From Planctomycetaceae bacterium (GTDB taxonomy: Bacteria > Planctomycetota > Planctomycetia > Planctomycetales > Planctomycetaceae): DNA of 40,273 nt. The position numbers and the translations under genes were made by a program. The DNA lies in assembly GCA_021732785.1 (NCBI GenBank), contig JAKFUG010000080.1, positions 1-40,273 on the forward strand, written 5' to 3'. The notes beneath the pieces were generated by a model. The model was not told the DNA's origin and made no database searches. It saw nothing but the letters and a program-made list of their open reading frames with translations. Shown one piece after another: positions 1 to 9,100 of this stretch (position 1 is the first letter of the stretch; each line of letters opens with the position of its first letter).

Positions 1-932
1 GGAGCGTCGGTTGCGGCCAGCGTCATTTGCTGCCGCGGAGCGTCTTCGTTTGTTGAAGACCCCCGCGGCCAGTCACCCGGTTCTCCCAGCACAACGTGCC
101 ACTCAGGCGACTGACCGCGGATGGTCGGCACTTCCCGCGTTGGCCCGCGGCGTCGATCGGCGATCATGGTCCCGGCTGGAGACGTCAACTCCGGACTACC
201 GGCCACGATCCACTGATCGAGTTCTTTTTCCAGGTGCTCGATTTTCTCATACCCGTATTGATCGCGGAGTGCCCGCTCCCAACCGTCGGTAAAGGACTGC
301 GACAAAAACTGCAGGTACTTGCGGCGATCGCTTTGCTGAATCAGAAAATCGGCCAGCGAATAGCCCTCGGCATACAGCGTGAGCACCTGTTGCTGATCGG
401 AGGGATACTCTTTCATCGCCAGCAGTTTCTTCAGCGGAATCTTCTTGTTCGTGCTCATCACCTGTTCGTGTATTTTTTTCAAACGCCCCCGTTCGGATTC
501 ATGTTCGATGAGCGACGCCGCGCCTTCGTCGGCCCAGCGCGGTAACGGCCGACGAAAGTAGCAAGCGAACACCGTGTGATTGATTTCGTGCGGCAAGACC
601 GAATCGAGGATCCGCTCTTCGGTGCCCTGCACCTGCATGCTCCAGCCGTACACTTCGCCGCGATCGAACTGGAACGTCGTCGCGCCCCCGGCCCCGATTT
701 GCCCGGCTTTCACCTGAATGGGGCAGCGGGTCGACCACCGCGGCATTTCTTTCCCGGTCCAGGCAATCGCCAATTCCTTGCGGTAGATCTCTGCGGCTTC
801 GCCCACCTGCTTGGCGAAGTCGGGATCTTGTGCTGAGACGGAAAAGTTGGCCGAGTTGAAGTTCGCCCCGGAAGACGAAGTGGCCACGCAGATCAGCAAC
901 GAACAGAGCACAGCGTCCATGCCGTACGTCAT
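1..932 (-). CDS. Secreted HExxH metallopeptidase-like protein, C-terminus beyond the left edge
   Basis: The reading frame is open from an ATG at 932 to the window edge, about 310 codons with no stop, so the gene is partial. A second in-frame ATG lies at 920. The N-terminus has a short hydrophobic stretch (residues 6-18) that looks like a signal peptide, so the protein is probably exported. Residues 115-119 read HEINH, a zincin HExxH motif, and residues 135-139 read ADEGA, whose glutamate 137 sits where gluzincins of the peptidase MA type place the third zinc ligand. This supports a zinc-dependent peptidase fold; the substrate is unknown. The part after residue 250 has no motif that I recognise. 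Family membership is inferred from the motif and its spacing only. It is transcribed away from the unknown gene at 1328. Confidence 0.75.
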   Translation of the reverse strand, partial: MTYGMDAVLCSLLICVATSSSGANFNSANFSVSAQDPDFAKQVGEAAEIYRKELAIAWTGKEMPRWSTRCPIQVKAGQIGAGGATTFQFDRGEVYGWSMQVQGTEERILDSVLPHEINHTVFACYFRRPLPRWADEGAASLIEHESERGRLKKIHEQVMSTNKKIPLKKLLAMKEYPSDQQQVLTLYAEGYSLADFLIQQSDRRKYLQFLSQSFTDGWERALRDQYGYEKIEHLEKELDQWIVAGSPELTSPAGTMIADRRRGPTREVPTIRGQSPEWHVVLGEPGDWPRGSSTNEDAPRQQMTLAATDA

Positions 933-1327
933 CCGTGAGAGGATCGAGATTTGAGCCAGCGTCCTTGCTGACTGCAAGACTTCGGCAGCAAATGCCGGTC
1001 CTCAAAATCGAAGTTTGTTGGGCTCTTGAGCATGGATTGGCTGTAACATATCGCAGCAAAGCATGTTGCGAATCTTTTTGTGTTGCAGCGAGACGAAATC
1101 GACGCATAGTTTGATTGTAAAATCTGCAACGCTGGTGCAATGTGTCTGCACGGGTTGACCGGCAGGACATGCAGCGTCGGTAACTCTGGCGCGTTGAGTT
1201 TGACTGCCCCGCGCCGCACCGTTGACGTCGAACCTGAACGCGACCGGTGGAACTCTGGGGAAGAGCTACCCCTCCCGAGGACAGCCACCCGATAGCAAGG
1301 TTCTGCTGACAGTCCTTACTGCTTTGG
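933..1327. other. 395-nt intergenic region with one candidate minus-strand promoter
   Basis: No convincing gene is present. The minus-strand frame across 929-1288 has no homology that I recognise, is rich in Ser and Arg, and merges into the start of the metallopeptidase in another frame. On the minus strand, TTGCAC (1140-1135) and TACAAT (1119-1114) are separated by 15 nt, slightly short for a sigma70-type promoter. They could drive the metallopeptidase with a leader of about 175 nt. Nothing else stands out. Confidence 0.35.
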
Positions 1328-1825
1328 TTGGAGCATCATCCCTTGGCCCATTCGCATCTGCTTGTGCAACACCTGCTCAAACAGTTGGAGCAGCACGCCG
1401 CGAATCGCACCGAGCGCGATCCGCGACCGTCCTGGCTCATCCGTTTGGTTGATCAAGCCGCCGAATGTTTCCACCCGTTGCAGGGGGTGGCCCGCGTGGG
1501 TTATGAGTGCGAACTGATCGACGAGGGCTGGGAAGCGCGGATGTACCTCGGCATGACCGAAGTGGTCGGCGGTCGTGAAGACGGGCAGGCACGCCATACC
1601 AGCTTTGAACTCGATGTGGCCGGGCTGACATCGTGCTTCTCACGCGTGGATGAGATGCGCTGGAACGTGGCCGGCGGCGAAGCCGGGGGATCGTTCCTGA
1701 CCCTGCGTGGTGCGGTCGGCGAAGAATCGGTGTGCGTGAAAGCGTATTCGAAGGCCCCGCAGCACGCCGGCCCGGCCTTACGGGAATATGCCGATGGACG
1801 CGTGAGCCCGGTTGACGGGGTGTGA
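1328..1825 (+). CDS. Conserved-looking hypothetical protein, 165 aa
   Basis: I do not recognise a family. The frame starts at a TTG (1328); a CTG at 1319 is the only other upstream candidate, because an in-frame stop lies at 1307-1309. The protein is acidic to neutral and looks cytoplasmic, with no signal peptide or membrane segment. Residues 1-30 are helix-like and rich in His, Leu and Gln. Residues 55-145 alternate polar and hydrophobic residues, suggesting a beta-rich domain. It is the only plus-strand gene in the first 21 kb and converges on the PVC dehydrogenase with 28 nt between the two stop codons. Codon use matches the neighbours, which supports a real gene, but the function is unknown. 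Confidence 0.6.
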   Translation: MEHHPLAHSHLLVQHLLKQLEQHAANRTERDPRPSWLIRLVDQAAECFHPLQGVARVGYECELIDEGWEARMYLGMTEVVGGREDGQARHTSFELDVAGLTSCFSRVDEMRWNVAGGEAGGSFLTLRGAVGEESVCVKAYSKAPQHAGPALREYADGRVSPVDGV

Positions 1826-1853
1826 TCGTGTGGCTGCGAATCGATCCGGTTCT

Positions 1854-4800
1854 CTACGGACGATTGGGGGCCACAACGCTGGCGGGCAGCGGGACCTGCC
1901 CCGGTCCCATGAGATAGGCGAAAAGATCACGTGCCTGATCTGTCGTCAACGTCTGTAGCATCCCTTCGGGCATCATCGAGAGGGGCGACGTCGTGCGTTG
2001 CTCGATTTCATCAACCGGGATCACGACTTTTTCATTGACGGTCTGCAGCGTCAAAGCGGCCTTGGTTTCGCCAATGACGAGCCCCGTCATCACGCGCCCT
2101 GCGGACGTTGCGACAATTTGCAATTGGTAATCCTTCGCCACGGCGGCGCTGGGATCGATAATGGTTTGCAGTAGATAATCCAGATTGGTGCGCTGCGCCC
2201 CGGTGATATCGGGACCGATGTTGCCCCCCGCGTCGAAGAAGCGATGGCAATTCGCGCAGGTCTTCTGGAACAGAGTGCGACCCGCCGAGCGATCACCACG
2301 GGCGAGTGCGTCGGGCGTCAATCGCCGCTTGTAGGTCGCCATCAATTGCGTCTTTTCTGCGGGGGTGGTCCGCAATTCGCCCCAGAGGGACGTGAGACGC
2401 GAGTTCAGTTTTTCATCGCCGAGATTGTAGATTTGGCGCGCCGTGTATGCGGTGACTTCGTTCCGCGCGACAAGACCGGTTTCCATGGCATCGAAAATGG
2501 CATTCGCCCAAGCCGCACGTGACGCCAGCGTTTGCAAGGCATCCTGTCGAGCGGGTTGGTCCAGGGTTCGGTAAACCGCGAACAGTTCTTTCGCGGTGTT
2601 GGGATGGTCGTACTCGGCCAGTCCGCGAATGGCGACCCGCCGCACCGCAGCATCAGGCACAAGTTTGAGCAAGAGCGGCGCCACATCCGCCCGCTTGTCG
2701 ACGAGCGCTTGAACGGCTTGGTTTCTCGCCGTCGGTTCACTGGCCTCATCAACCGCCATGCGCCGCAAGGTGATCAATGCCGCCGGGTCATCGAAGATCA
2801 ACGCCAATCGCAATGAGCGTTCCCGCACGGAGGCGACTTTCGATGCCTGTAAGTTCGCGAATGCCGCCGGCCAGGGTTCCGGCATCGTGACTCGGCGGCG
2901 ACCTTCGAGTCCCTCCATGATTCCCGCCAGGAATTCGGTTTTCATGCCGTCTTCCATGTGCGCGAGTTGCCGAATCAGACGATCCAAACCGGACTTCACT
3001 TCGCTGTCACCAGCGACGCGGCGTGCGACATGCCTGACATCTGTGGGCATTCGCGTGGCTGTCGTCAAAGCCACATAACGGTCCAAGTCGTCGTGCAGCA
3101 GCGGTTCGATACCATACCACAGCATCAACGGCAAATTGGCGTCCTCGGCATCCTCGGATCGTCGCAGCAGTGCTTCAGCGATCGACCAGCGGTCTGTGCG
3201 CTCCAGACGTTGCAAGATGCTGGCCAGATGCAACCGGACCAATGCGGAATCGTCTTTCTCCGCCAAGACGCGAAGCCGCTCCAGGATTTCTGTCGTCAGT
3301 GACGGTTGTTCGCACAGCAACCGAACGGCCCACGCGCGAACGGACTCGTGATCATGGTGTAATTGTTGGACCAGAAAATCGGTGTCCAGTTTTCCAATGG
3401 CATGCAGAGCCCACAGCGCCCGCAGTTGTCGCGGGACGTTGGTTTCGGCTTGGAACATGGTCTGTAAGCGCCGGGCCGCATCCGCCATATCGCGGCCGTC
3501 CGCCGTCCGTTCCTGCAACAACCGGCGGGCGTGTCGCACGTGCCAGTCGTTGCGATGGTTCTGCAAATCGACCAACTCGTCGTTGCTCAAGCGGCCGAGG
3601 TTCACCGGCTTCACCGCGGGTTGACCGTAGGAAATCTTATAAATCCGCCCGGTCTCCCGGCGCGTATTGACGAGGCTATGGCACTCTCCGGTATCGGACC
3701 AGTCGATCACATAGACGGCTCCATCGGGGCCGTATTGCAACGTCACACCCATGAACCAGGGATCTTGGGACCGCATCAGATCGGGACCGTGCGACGCCGA
3801 ATATCCCGACCCGGCGCGCTGCAGCAAATCGTTGTTGATTCGCCGTCCGTGGATGTTGTTCGTGAACAACGTATTGCGATACCGCTCCGGCCAGTTGTCA
3901 CCGAGGTAAATCATGGTGCCACAATGGGCGTGTCCGCCACCGGCCGCGTCTTCTTCCGCCGATCCGAGACCCGCGTGGTAATTTCCTTTGCCGACGAAGT
4001 GCAAATGATCGGCAATCGTCGGGATGCGCTCGTAGGCGTACTGACTCGATGCGCGATTTCGCCACGGTTCGTAGTGCGCCCCGTAAATCACATGGAACAG
4101 ATGCGGATTCACGCAGTTGCAGATAAACGCTTCGCCGACGTCGTTCCAATCGATCCCCCAGGGATTCGTTGTGCCGTCGGCGTACGGTTCCCACACGTGG
4201 CGGACCGGATGGTAACGGTACACCCCGCCGTCAAAGGTCACGCGCTGTTCGCGCGGCGTGCCGGGCTTTCCCAGCAGCGACCAGTTGGTCCGTCCGTGCG
4301 TGCCATACAGCCAGCCATCCGGTCCCCAGGCGAACCCGTTGGCGAGGTTGTGGGCATTGGCGTGATTCCCGAAACCATCGAGCAAGACTTCGGGCTCGCT
4401 GTCGGGTTTGTCGTCGCCGTTGCGATCGGGAATGAAATACAAGTTCGGGGGCGACATGACCCACGCGCCGCCAAAACCGACTTCGATTCCGGTGACGTAA
4501 TTGAGCCGATCATAAAAGACCGTTCGTTGATCAAAGCGACCGTCGCCGTCGGTATCGGCGAAGATCACAATCCGATCACCGGGTGTGGAGCCGTGCCTGG
4601 GATAGTTGTAAGCCTCCGCGACCCACAGGCGACCGCGATCGTCGATGCAGAACCCGATCGGCTGCTTCACGTCCGGCTCACCGGCAAACAGCGTGACATG
4701 AAAACCGTCCGGCACGACCATCGTCCGCGCCGCTTCCATCGGCGGGAGCGGCGCATCAATCACCGGCTGCTTCTGATCCTGAGCGACGGCAACCGACACA

Positions 4801-4862
4801 AACACGAACACCCATGCGAACAGGTGCGCAATTCGCTGCGGCAGGTTCAACGTTGTGCTCAT
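1854..4862 (-). CDS. PVC-type membrane-bound dehydrogenase with HEAT repeats and C-terminal cytochrome c domain
   Basis: This 1002-aa exported protein has the layout typical of large planctomycete redox proteins. Residues 1-28 form a signal peptide ending near VAQ. Residues about 45-430 form a beta-propeller of the glucose/sorbosone dehydrogenase-like type, with repeated GPDG/DGDG turns and histidine-rich loops. Residues about 430-830 are helical HEAT-like repeats. The C-terminal domain carries a heme-binding CANCH motif at residues 869-873, followed by a GPDITG-type segment and Met-rich stretches (SMMPEGM, near residue 970) that could give the axial ligand. It is likely a periplasmic sugar or alcohol dehydrogenase passing electrons through its own heme. 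The substrate is unknown. No other cytochrome or electron carrier is encoded nearby. The family (propeller plus PVC heme domain) is established; the role is inferred. Confidence 0.9.
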   Translation of the reverse strand: MSTTLNLPQRIAHLFAWVFVFVSVAVAQDQKQPVIDAPLPPMEAARTMVVPDGFHVTLFAGEPDVKQPIGFCIDDRGRLWVAEAYNYPRHGSTPGDRIVIFADTDGDGRFDQRTVFYDRLNYVTGIEVGFGGAWVMSPPNLYFIPDRNGDDKPDSEPEVLLDGFGNHANAHNLANGFAWGPDGWLYGTHGRTNWSLLGKPGTPREQRVTFDGGVYRYHPVRHVWEPYADGTTNPWGIDWNDVGEAFICNCVNPHLFHVIYGAHYEPWRNRASSQYAYERIPTIADHLHFVGKGNYHAGLGSAEEDAAGGGHAHCGTMIYLGDNWPERYRNTLFTNNIHGRRINNDLLQRAGSGYSASHGPDLMRSQDPWFMGVTLQYGPDGAVYVIDWSDTGECHSLVNTRRETGRIYKISYGQPAVKPVNLGRLSNDELVDLQNHRNDWHVRHARRLLQERTADGRDMADAARRLQTMFQAETNVPRQLRALWALHAIGKLDTDFLVQQLHHDHESVRAWAVRLLCEQPSLTTEILERLRVLAEKDDSALVRLHLASILQRLERTDRWSIAEALLRRSEDAEDANLPLMLWYGIEPLLHDDLDRYVALTTATRMPTDVRHVARRVAGDSEVKSGLDRLIRQLAHMEDGMKTEFLAGIMEGLEGRRRVTMPEPWPAAFANLQASKVASVRERSLRLALIFDDPAALITLRRMAVDEASEPTARNQAVQALVDKRADVAPLLLKLVPDAAVRRVAIRGLAEYDHPNTAKELFAVYRTLDQPARQDALQTLASRAAWANAIFDAMETGLVARNEVTAYTARQIYNLGDEKLNSRLTSLWGELRTTPAEKTQLMATYKRRLTPDALARGDRSAGRTLFQKTCANCHRFFDAGGNIGPDITGAQRTNLDYLLQTIIDPSAAVAKDYQLQIVATSAGRVMTGLVIGETKAALTLQTVNEKVVIPVDEIEQRTTSPLSMMPEGMLQTLTTDQARDLFAYLMGPGQVPLPASVVAPNRP

Positions 4863-4936
4863 GCAGCCACCGCCATCGCGAAGGAGTAAATCGTGTCGAC
4901 CAAATGGACCGCGCTCTTGGCCCGGTTTACTACCGA

Positions 4937-6061
4937 TTATCGATTTCCCGGCAGCTTGATCGTGTTGGGAACGTGATTCTCCGGGACGGCAAGCTGGCTG
5001 AGTAAGGACTTCAGCTTGGCTTCTTCGTCAGGATTGGCGGGCAAGGCATCCTTGTGAAATGCGGAGAGCAATTTGTCCCACACGACGTTTAATTCGGCTT
5101 GCATATCTTTCGTGTCGGCGGTGATGGCAATGACGGCGTCCTGTTCGGGGAGAACGATGCAGAATTGACCAAACGCCCCATCGCCGCGATACGCCCCGTG
5201 ACGGCAACGCCAGAATTGAAAGCCGTAACCTTGGTCCCAATCGCGTGCGGGATCGCTGCCGTTGGAAACTTGCTTCGACGTGGCCTCCTCGACCCAGGTC
5301 GCGGGGATGAGTTGTTGTTCGTTCCATTTCCCCTTTTGCAAATATAGCTGCCCGAACTTGGCGATGTCTTCAGTGCAGACCATCAACCCCCAGCCCCCCG
5401 TCGAGAGGCCTTGCGGGCTGGTCATCCAGGTTGCGTTCTCAATGCCGAGCGGCTCGAACAAACGCGGTTGCAGGTAATCCAGCACCGTTTGTCCGGTTAC
5501 TTTCTGCACGATGGCCGACTGCATGTACGTGGCGGGGGAGTTGTATTGAAAGTGCGCCCCCGGTTTGTGCGGGACCGGATGGGCGAGAAACGTTTTCACC
5601 CACGGAGTATCGACGGTGAATTTCGGTTCGGTCTCGTGTCCCGTCGACATCGTCAACAGATCGCGCACCCGCATTTGTTTCAGTTTGTCCGAAGGCATTT
5701 CCGGTGCGTCATCCGGGAAGAATTTCAGGACGGGATCGTCGATGCTCAGCTTGCCATCGGCGACCGCTAGCCCCACCGCCGTCGAACAGAAACTCTTGCT
5801 CAACGAGTGCAAAACATGCGGCTTGTCCGGCGATTCCGGCTTCCACCAGCCTTCCGCGACAACGGCTCCGTGACGCACGAGCATGAAGCTGTGCAACGTA
5901 TCAATCCTGGCATTCGCGGTCTCGATGAACTCACGAATGGCGGACGAAGAAACGCCTTGCGCTTCCGGTGATCGACGGGGTAACGGCTTCTGGCTGGCGA
6001 GTGTCTGCGGGCCCGCCGAAAGCAGAAGGAGAATGAGGGAAACGGAGAGTGTTCGACACAT
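4937..6061 (-). CDS. Beta-lactamase-fold serine hydrolase (class C / esterase type), exported
   Basis: The protein has the serine beta-lactamase/D-Ala-D-Ala peptidase fold. The catalytic SxxK motif appears as SLSK (residues 86-89 counted from the chosen start) and the YxN motif as YNS (173-175). A later glycine-rich strand (GDGAFGQF) probably holds the third active-site element, replacing the usual KTG. The start at 6061 gives a good signal peptide (MCRTLSVSLILLLLSAG). An upstream in-frame ATG at 6085 adds eight residues with no better ribosome binding site. Proteins of this group are often esterases or peptidases rather than true beta-lactamases, so resistance should not be inferred. It lies 74 nt downstream of nothing on its own strand but 87 nt before tandem uvrA ends, in the same direction. 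Confidence 0.88.
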   Translation of the reverse strand: MCRTLSVSLILLLLSAGPQTLASQKPLPRRSPEAQGVSSSAIREFIETANARIDTLHSFMLVRHGAVVAEGWWKPESPDKPHVLHSLSKSFCSTAVGLAVADGKLSIDDPVLKFFPDDAPEMPSDKLKQMRVRDLLTMSTGHETEPKFTVDTPWVKTFLAHPVPHKPGAHFQYNSPATYMQSAIVQKVTGQTVLDYLQPRLFEPLGIENATWMTSPQGLSTGGWGLMVCTEDIAKFGQLYLQKGKWNEQQLIPATWVEEATSKQVSNGSDPARDWDQGYGFQFWRCRHGAYRGDGAFGQFCIVLPEQDAVIAITADTKDMQAELNVVWDKLLSAFHKDALPANPDEEAKLKSLLSQLAVPENHVPNTIKLPGNR

Positions 6062-6148
6062 GTTTCTGAATCCCGGAAGGAACATCGGTGGGCGTCATGT
6101 CGCGGTTAGGCATGATTCTATCGGACGGAATTCCGTTTGAGCAGGGTG

Positions 6149-9100
6149 CTACGACGGGCTGACTGTTCCCCAAAGATCCGCAAGAAACTTTCGGAGTGAG
6201 GGCGAGGCGACATGCGCGGGTTTGGTGAATCGCAGGCTGACTTTATCGAGACCGTCCCCCGCGGATTCGACACTCGGGTCGACGCCGAAGCCGGTGACTC
6301 GGCCCAACGGAACCGTCCCCGCGGGAACGTGGAGTTCGAGATCAATGCCCGCCGGTCGCTTCGTCACAACACCGGCAAAGCGTTCTTTACCGCGACGATA
6401 GTTCACCAGCACTTTGCCTGACCAATCCACTTTCGCCTCCGGCCAGGCTTCATCGAGCAGGGCGAACAATTGTTCGATGACCGCGGCTTCCCACACGATC
6501 TTGCCCTGCAAGAATCCTTTCCGCATGACGTGCCATTTGCGGCCGAGCTTTTTCCACGGCGTCAGGTCGTCGAGATTCAGCTTCTCCGGATTGGCGGCAT
6601 CGAGATACGACTGGATTGCGTCCTTCACGAAGGCTTGAAACGCCGGGGTTTCGACTTCTTCGCGCTGATGGAGCGAGATCACAACTTCATGCCACGGGGC
6701 TTGAGCAGCGCGGACACGAACGCGGGCCTGTCGTCCATAAACCGGCACATCGTCCAGTTCATCGAAGTCCGTGAGATTCAGTGCCGCGGCGAGTTCGTCT
6801 TCATCGAAGGCATTCTTCGCCACACGGAAGTTGAGCGTGATGTACCACTCTTCGCCCGTGTGCGCGTGCAGGAACCAACCCGCCCCTTTGCGCGTGCCGA
6901 TGGCTTCGACGACGTACTGAGCATTCCAATTGATGGGCGAAAAGCCTTCGGCTTCTTCGATGGCGTCGATCACGGTTTCGAGAATGCGGCCATCCCACCG
7001 CGCGGGTTTGCCGGTGCGTGACAGGCGTTCGCGGAGATGCCATTTGCGGCCATCGACTTCCCACGGCATGCGGATTTCTTTGCCGATCTTGGCGATGTCC
7101 ATATCGCCCGTGCGTTTCTTCAGGACGCTTTGCGGATCGAACGATTCGCGCAGGCCGCGACGACCGGATTTGAGCACGGGGGCAAGGCATTCGGCGGTGA
7201 GGGACTTCGCGCCACCAGGAAGCCCAGGGATTGCCATCCCTGGGCCGTTGAGTGAGTTCACAATCTCCTCGGGGGTGCCTTGTGCGACGATCCAGCCCCC
7301 TTCACTGCCGGCGTGCGGACCCAAGTCGACGATCCAGTCCGCGGTTTTGATGACGTCGAGATTGTGCTCAATGACGACGACCGTGTTGCCCGCATCCACG
7401 AGACTGTTGAGAATCTTCAGCAGTTTGCGGATGTCGTCAAAATGCAGGCCGGTGGTCGGTTCATCGAGCAGATACAGCGTGCGGCCGGATTGAGGCTTCG
7501 CCAATTCCGCGGCGAGTTTCACCCGTTGCGCTTCACCGCCGGAGAGCGTCGGGGCCGATTGTCCCAGTGTGAGATAATCGAGCCCAATCGCCGCAAGGAC
7601 AGCGAGTGGTCCGCGAATCTTCGGCAGGTTGTGAAAGAGTTCGAGGGCTTCGCCGATGGACATCGCGAGGACATCGGCGATCGACCTGCCGTGGAACTTC
7701 ACGCCGAGCGTATCGGTGTTGTACCGCTGTCCCCGGCACTCGTCGCATTCCACCCACACATCGGGCAGGAAGTGCATTTCGATTTTCTTCTGGCCGTTCC
7801 CTTCGCACGCTTCGCAACGACCGCCGGGACGATTGAAACTGAACCGCGCGGGGCGATACCCACGAACCTTGGAATCGGGCAGCCGCGCGAAGAGTTCCCG
7901 CATTTCCTCGAAGACGCCGGTGTAGGTCGCGGGGTTGGACGCCGGGGTGCTGCCGAGCGGTTGCTGATCGACGACGATCAGCTTGCTGAGATGCTCCAAT
8001 CCACGAAGTTCATCGTAGGGGCCGGGTTGATCGGATGCGCGATTGAGTTTCCGCGCGATGGCTTTTGCCAAAGTGTCTTCGATGAGCGAACTTTTGCCTG
8101 AACCCGACACGCCGGTGACCGCGGTGAAGGCGGCGAGCGGAATTCGCAGATCGACATTGCGGAGGTTGTTCTGTCGCGCCCCAATGAGTTCCAGCCATTG
8201 CCCCGGCGGTGTCGGTGCCGGAGCAGCGATGATTTTCGGAGCAGCCTTCTTACGGCTCTTGGATTTGGATGGCTCGGCCGCTGCGGGTTCAACAATCGGT
8301 GTCGCTGTGACGATGCGTCGTGCTTCGGGAATGATGATCTGTTCGCGGTCCGACAGAAATTTGCCCGTCAACGACGCATCGCTTTTGCCGATGACTTGGG
8401 GCGTGCCGCTGTCGGTGATCGTGCCGCCGAACTTGCCTGCGCCAGGGCCGAAGTCGAAGAGGCGATCTGCCGCGCGAAGGACTTCGCGGTCATGTTCGAC
8501 CATCACGATCGTGTTGCCCAGATCACGCAGTTTTTCGAGTGCCGTCAGCAAGCGGCCGTTGTCGCTGGGATGTAGTCCGATGGTCGGCTCATCGAGAACA
8601 TACAGCACCCCCGTCAGGGCGCGGCCGATTTGTCCCGCCAGCCGAATGCGCTGCGTTTCCCCGCCGGAGAGCGTCGGCAGTGTTCGTCCCAACGTGAGGT
8701 AATGCAGGCCGACTTCGACGAGGAATGACAGGCGGCTCGTTCCCTCGAACAGCAAGTCCCCCGCGATTTTCTTCTGGGAGACGGTGAGATCCAGAGTCCG
8801 CAGAAAGGGCAGCGCATCGCCGAGTGGGAGATCGCACAGTTGCTTCAGCGTCTTGTTGGCGAGTCGCACCGCCGCGGCGTCTTCACGGAGACGGCTGCCG
8901 CCACATTCGGAGCACGGAACTTCACCGACGAGTTCGTACAATCGTTGGCGGTAGGTGAAGGAGACGCGCGAGGCTTCTTCGATGGCGGGGTACAACCCCT
9001 TATATTGGAATCTGAGGCGTCCGCTAATCGCAAGCGATGATGCGCGGCGCTTTGATTTCGTTGCGCCATTGTCATCGTTGGACAACGTGAACCAGCGGTC

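Noticed and set aside
929-1288. 119-aa minus-strand frame in the 933-1327 gap
   Set aside because: Skewed composition, no homology or ribosome site, and it overlaps the promoter-like region of the metallopeptidase.
3531-4889. 452-aa plus-strand reading frame opposite the PVC dehydrogenase
   Set aside because: It is antisense to a gene with clear domains, has no family motif or ribosome site, and long shadow frames are expected at this GC.
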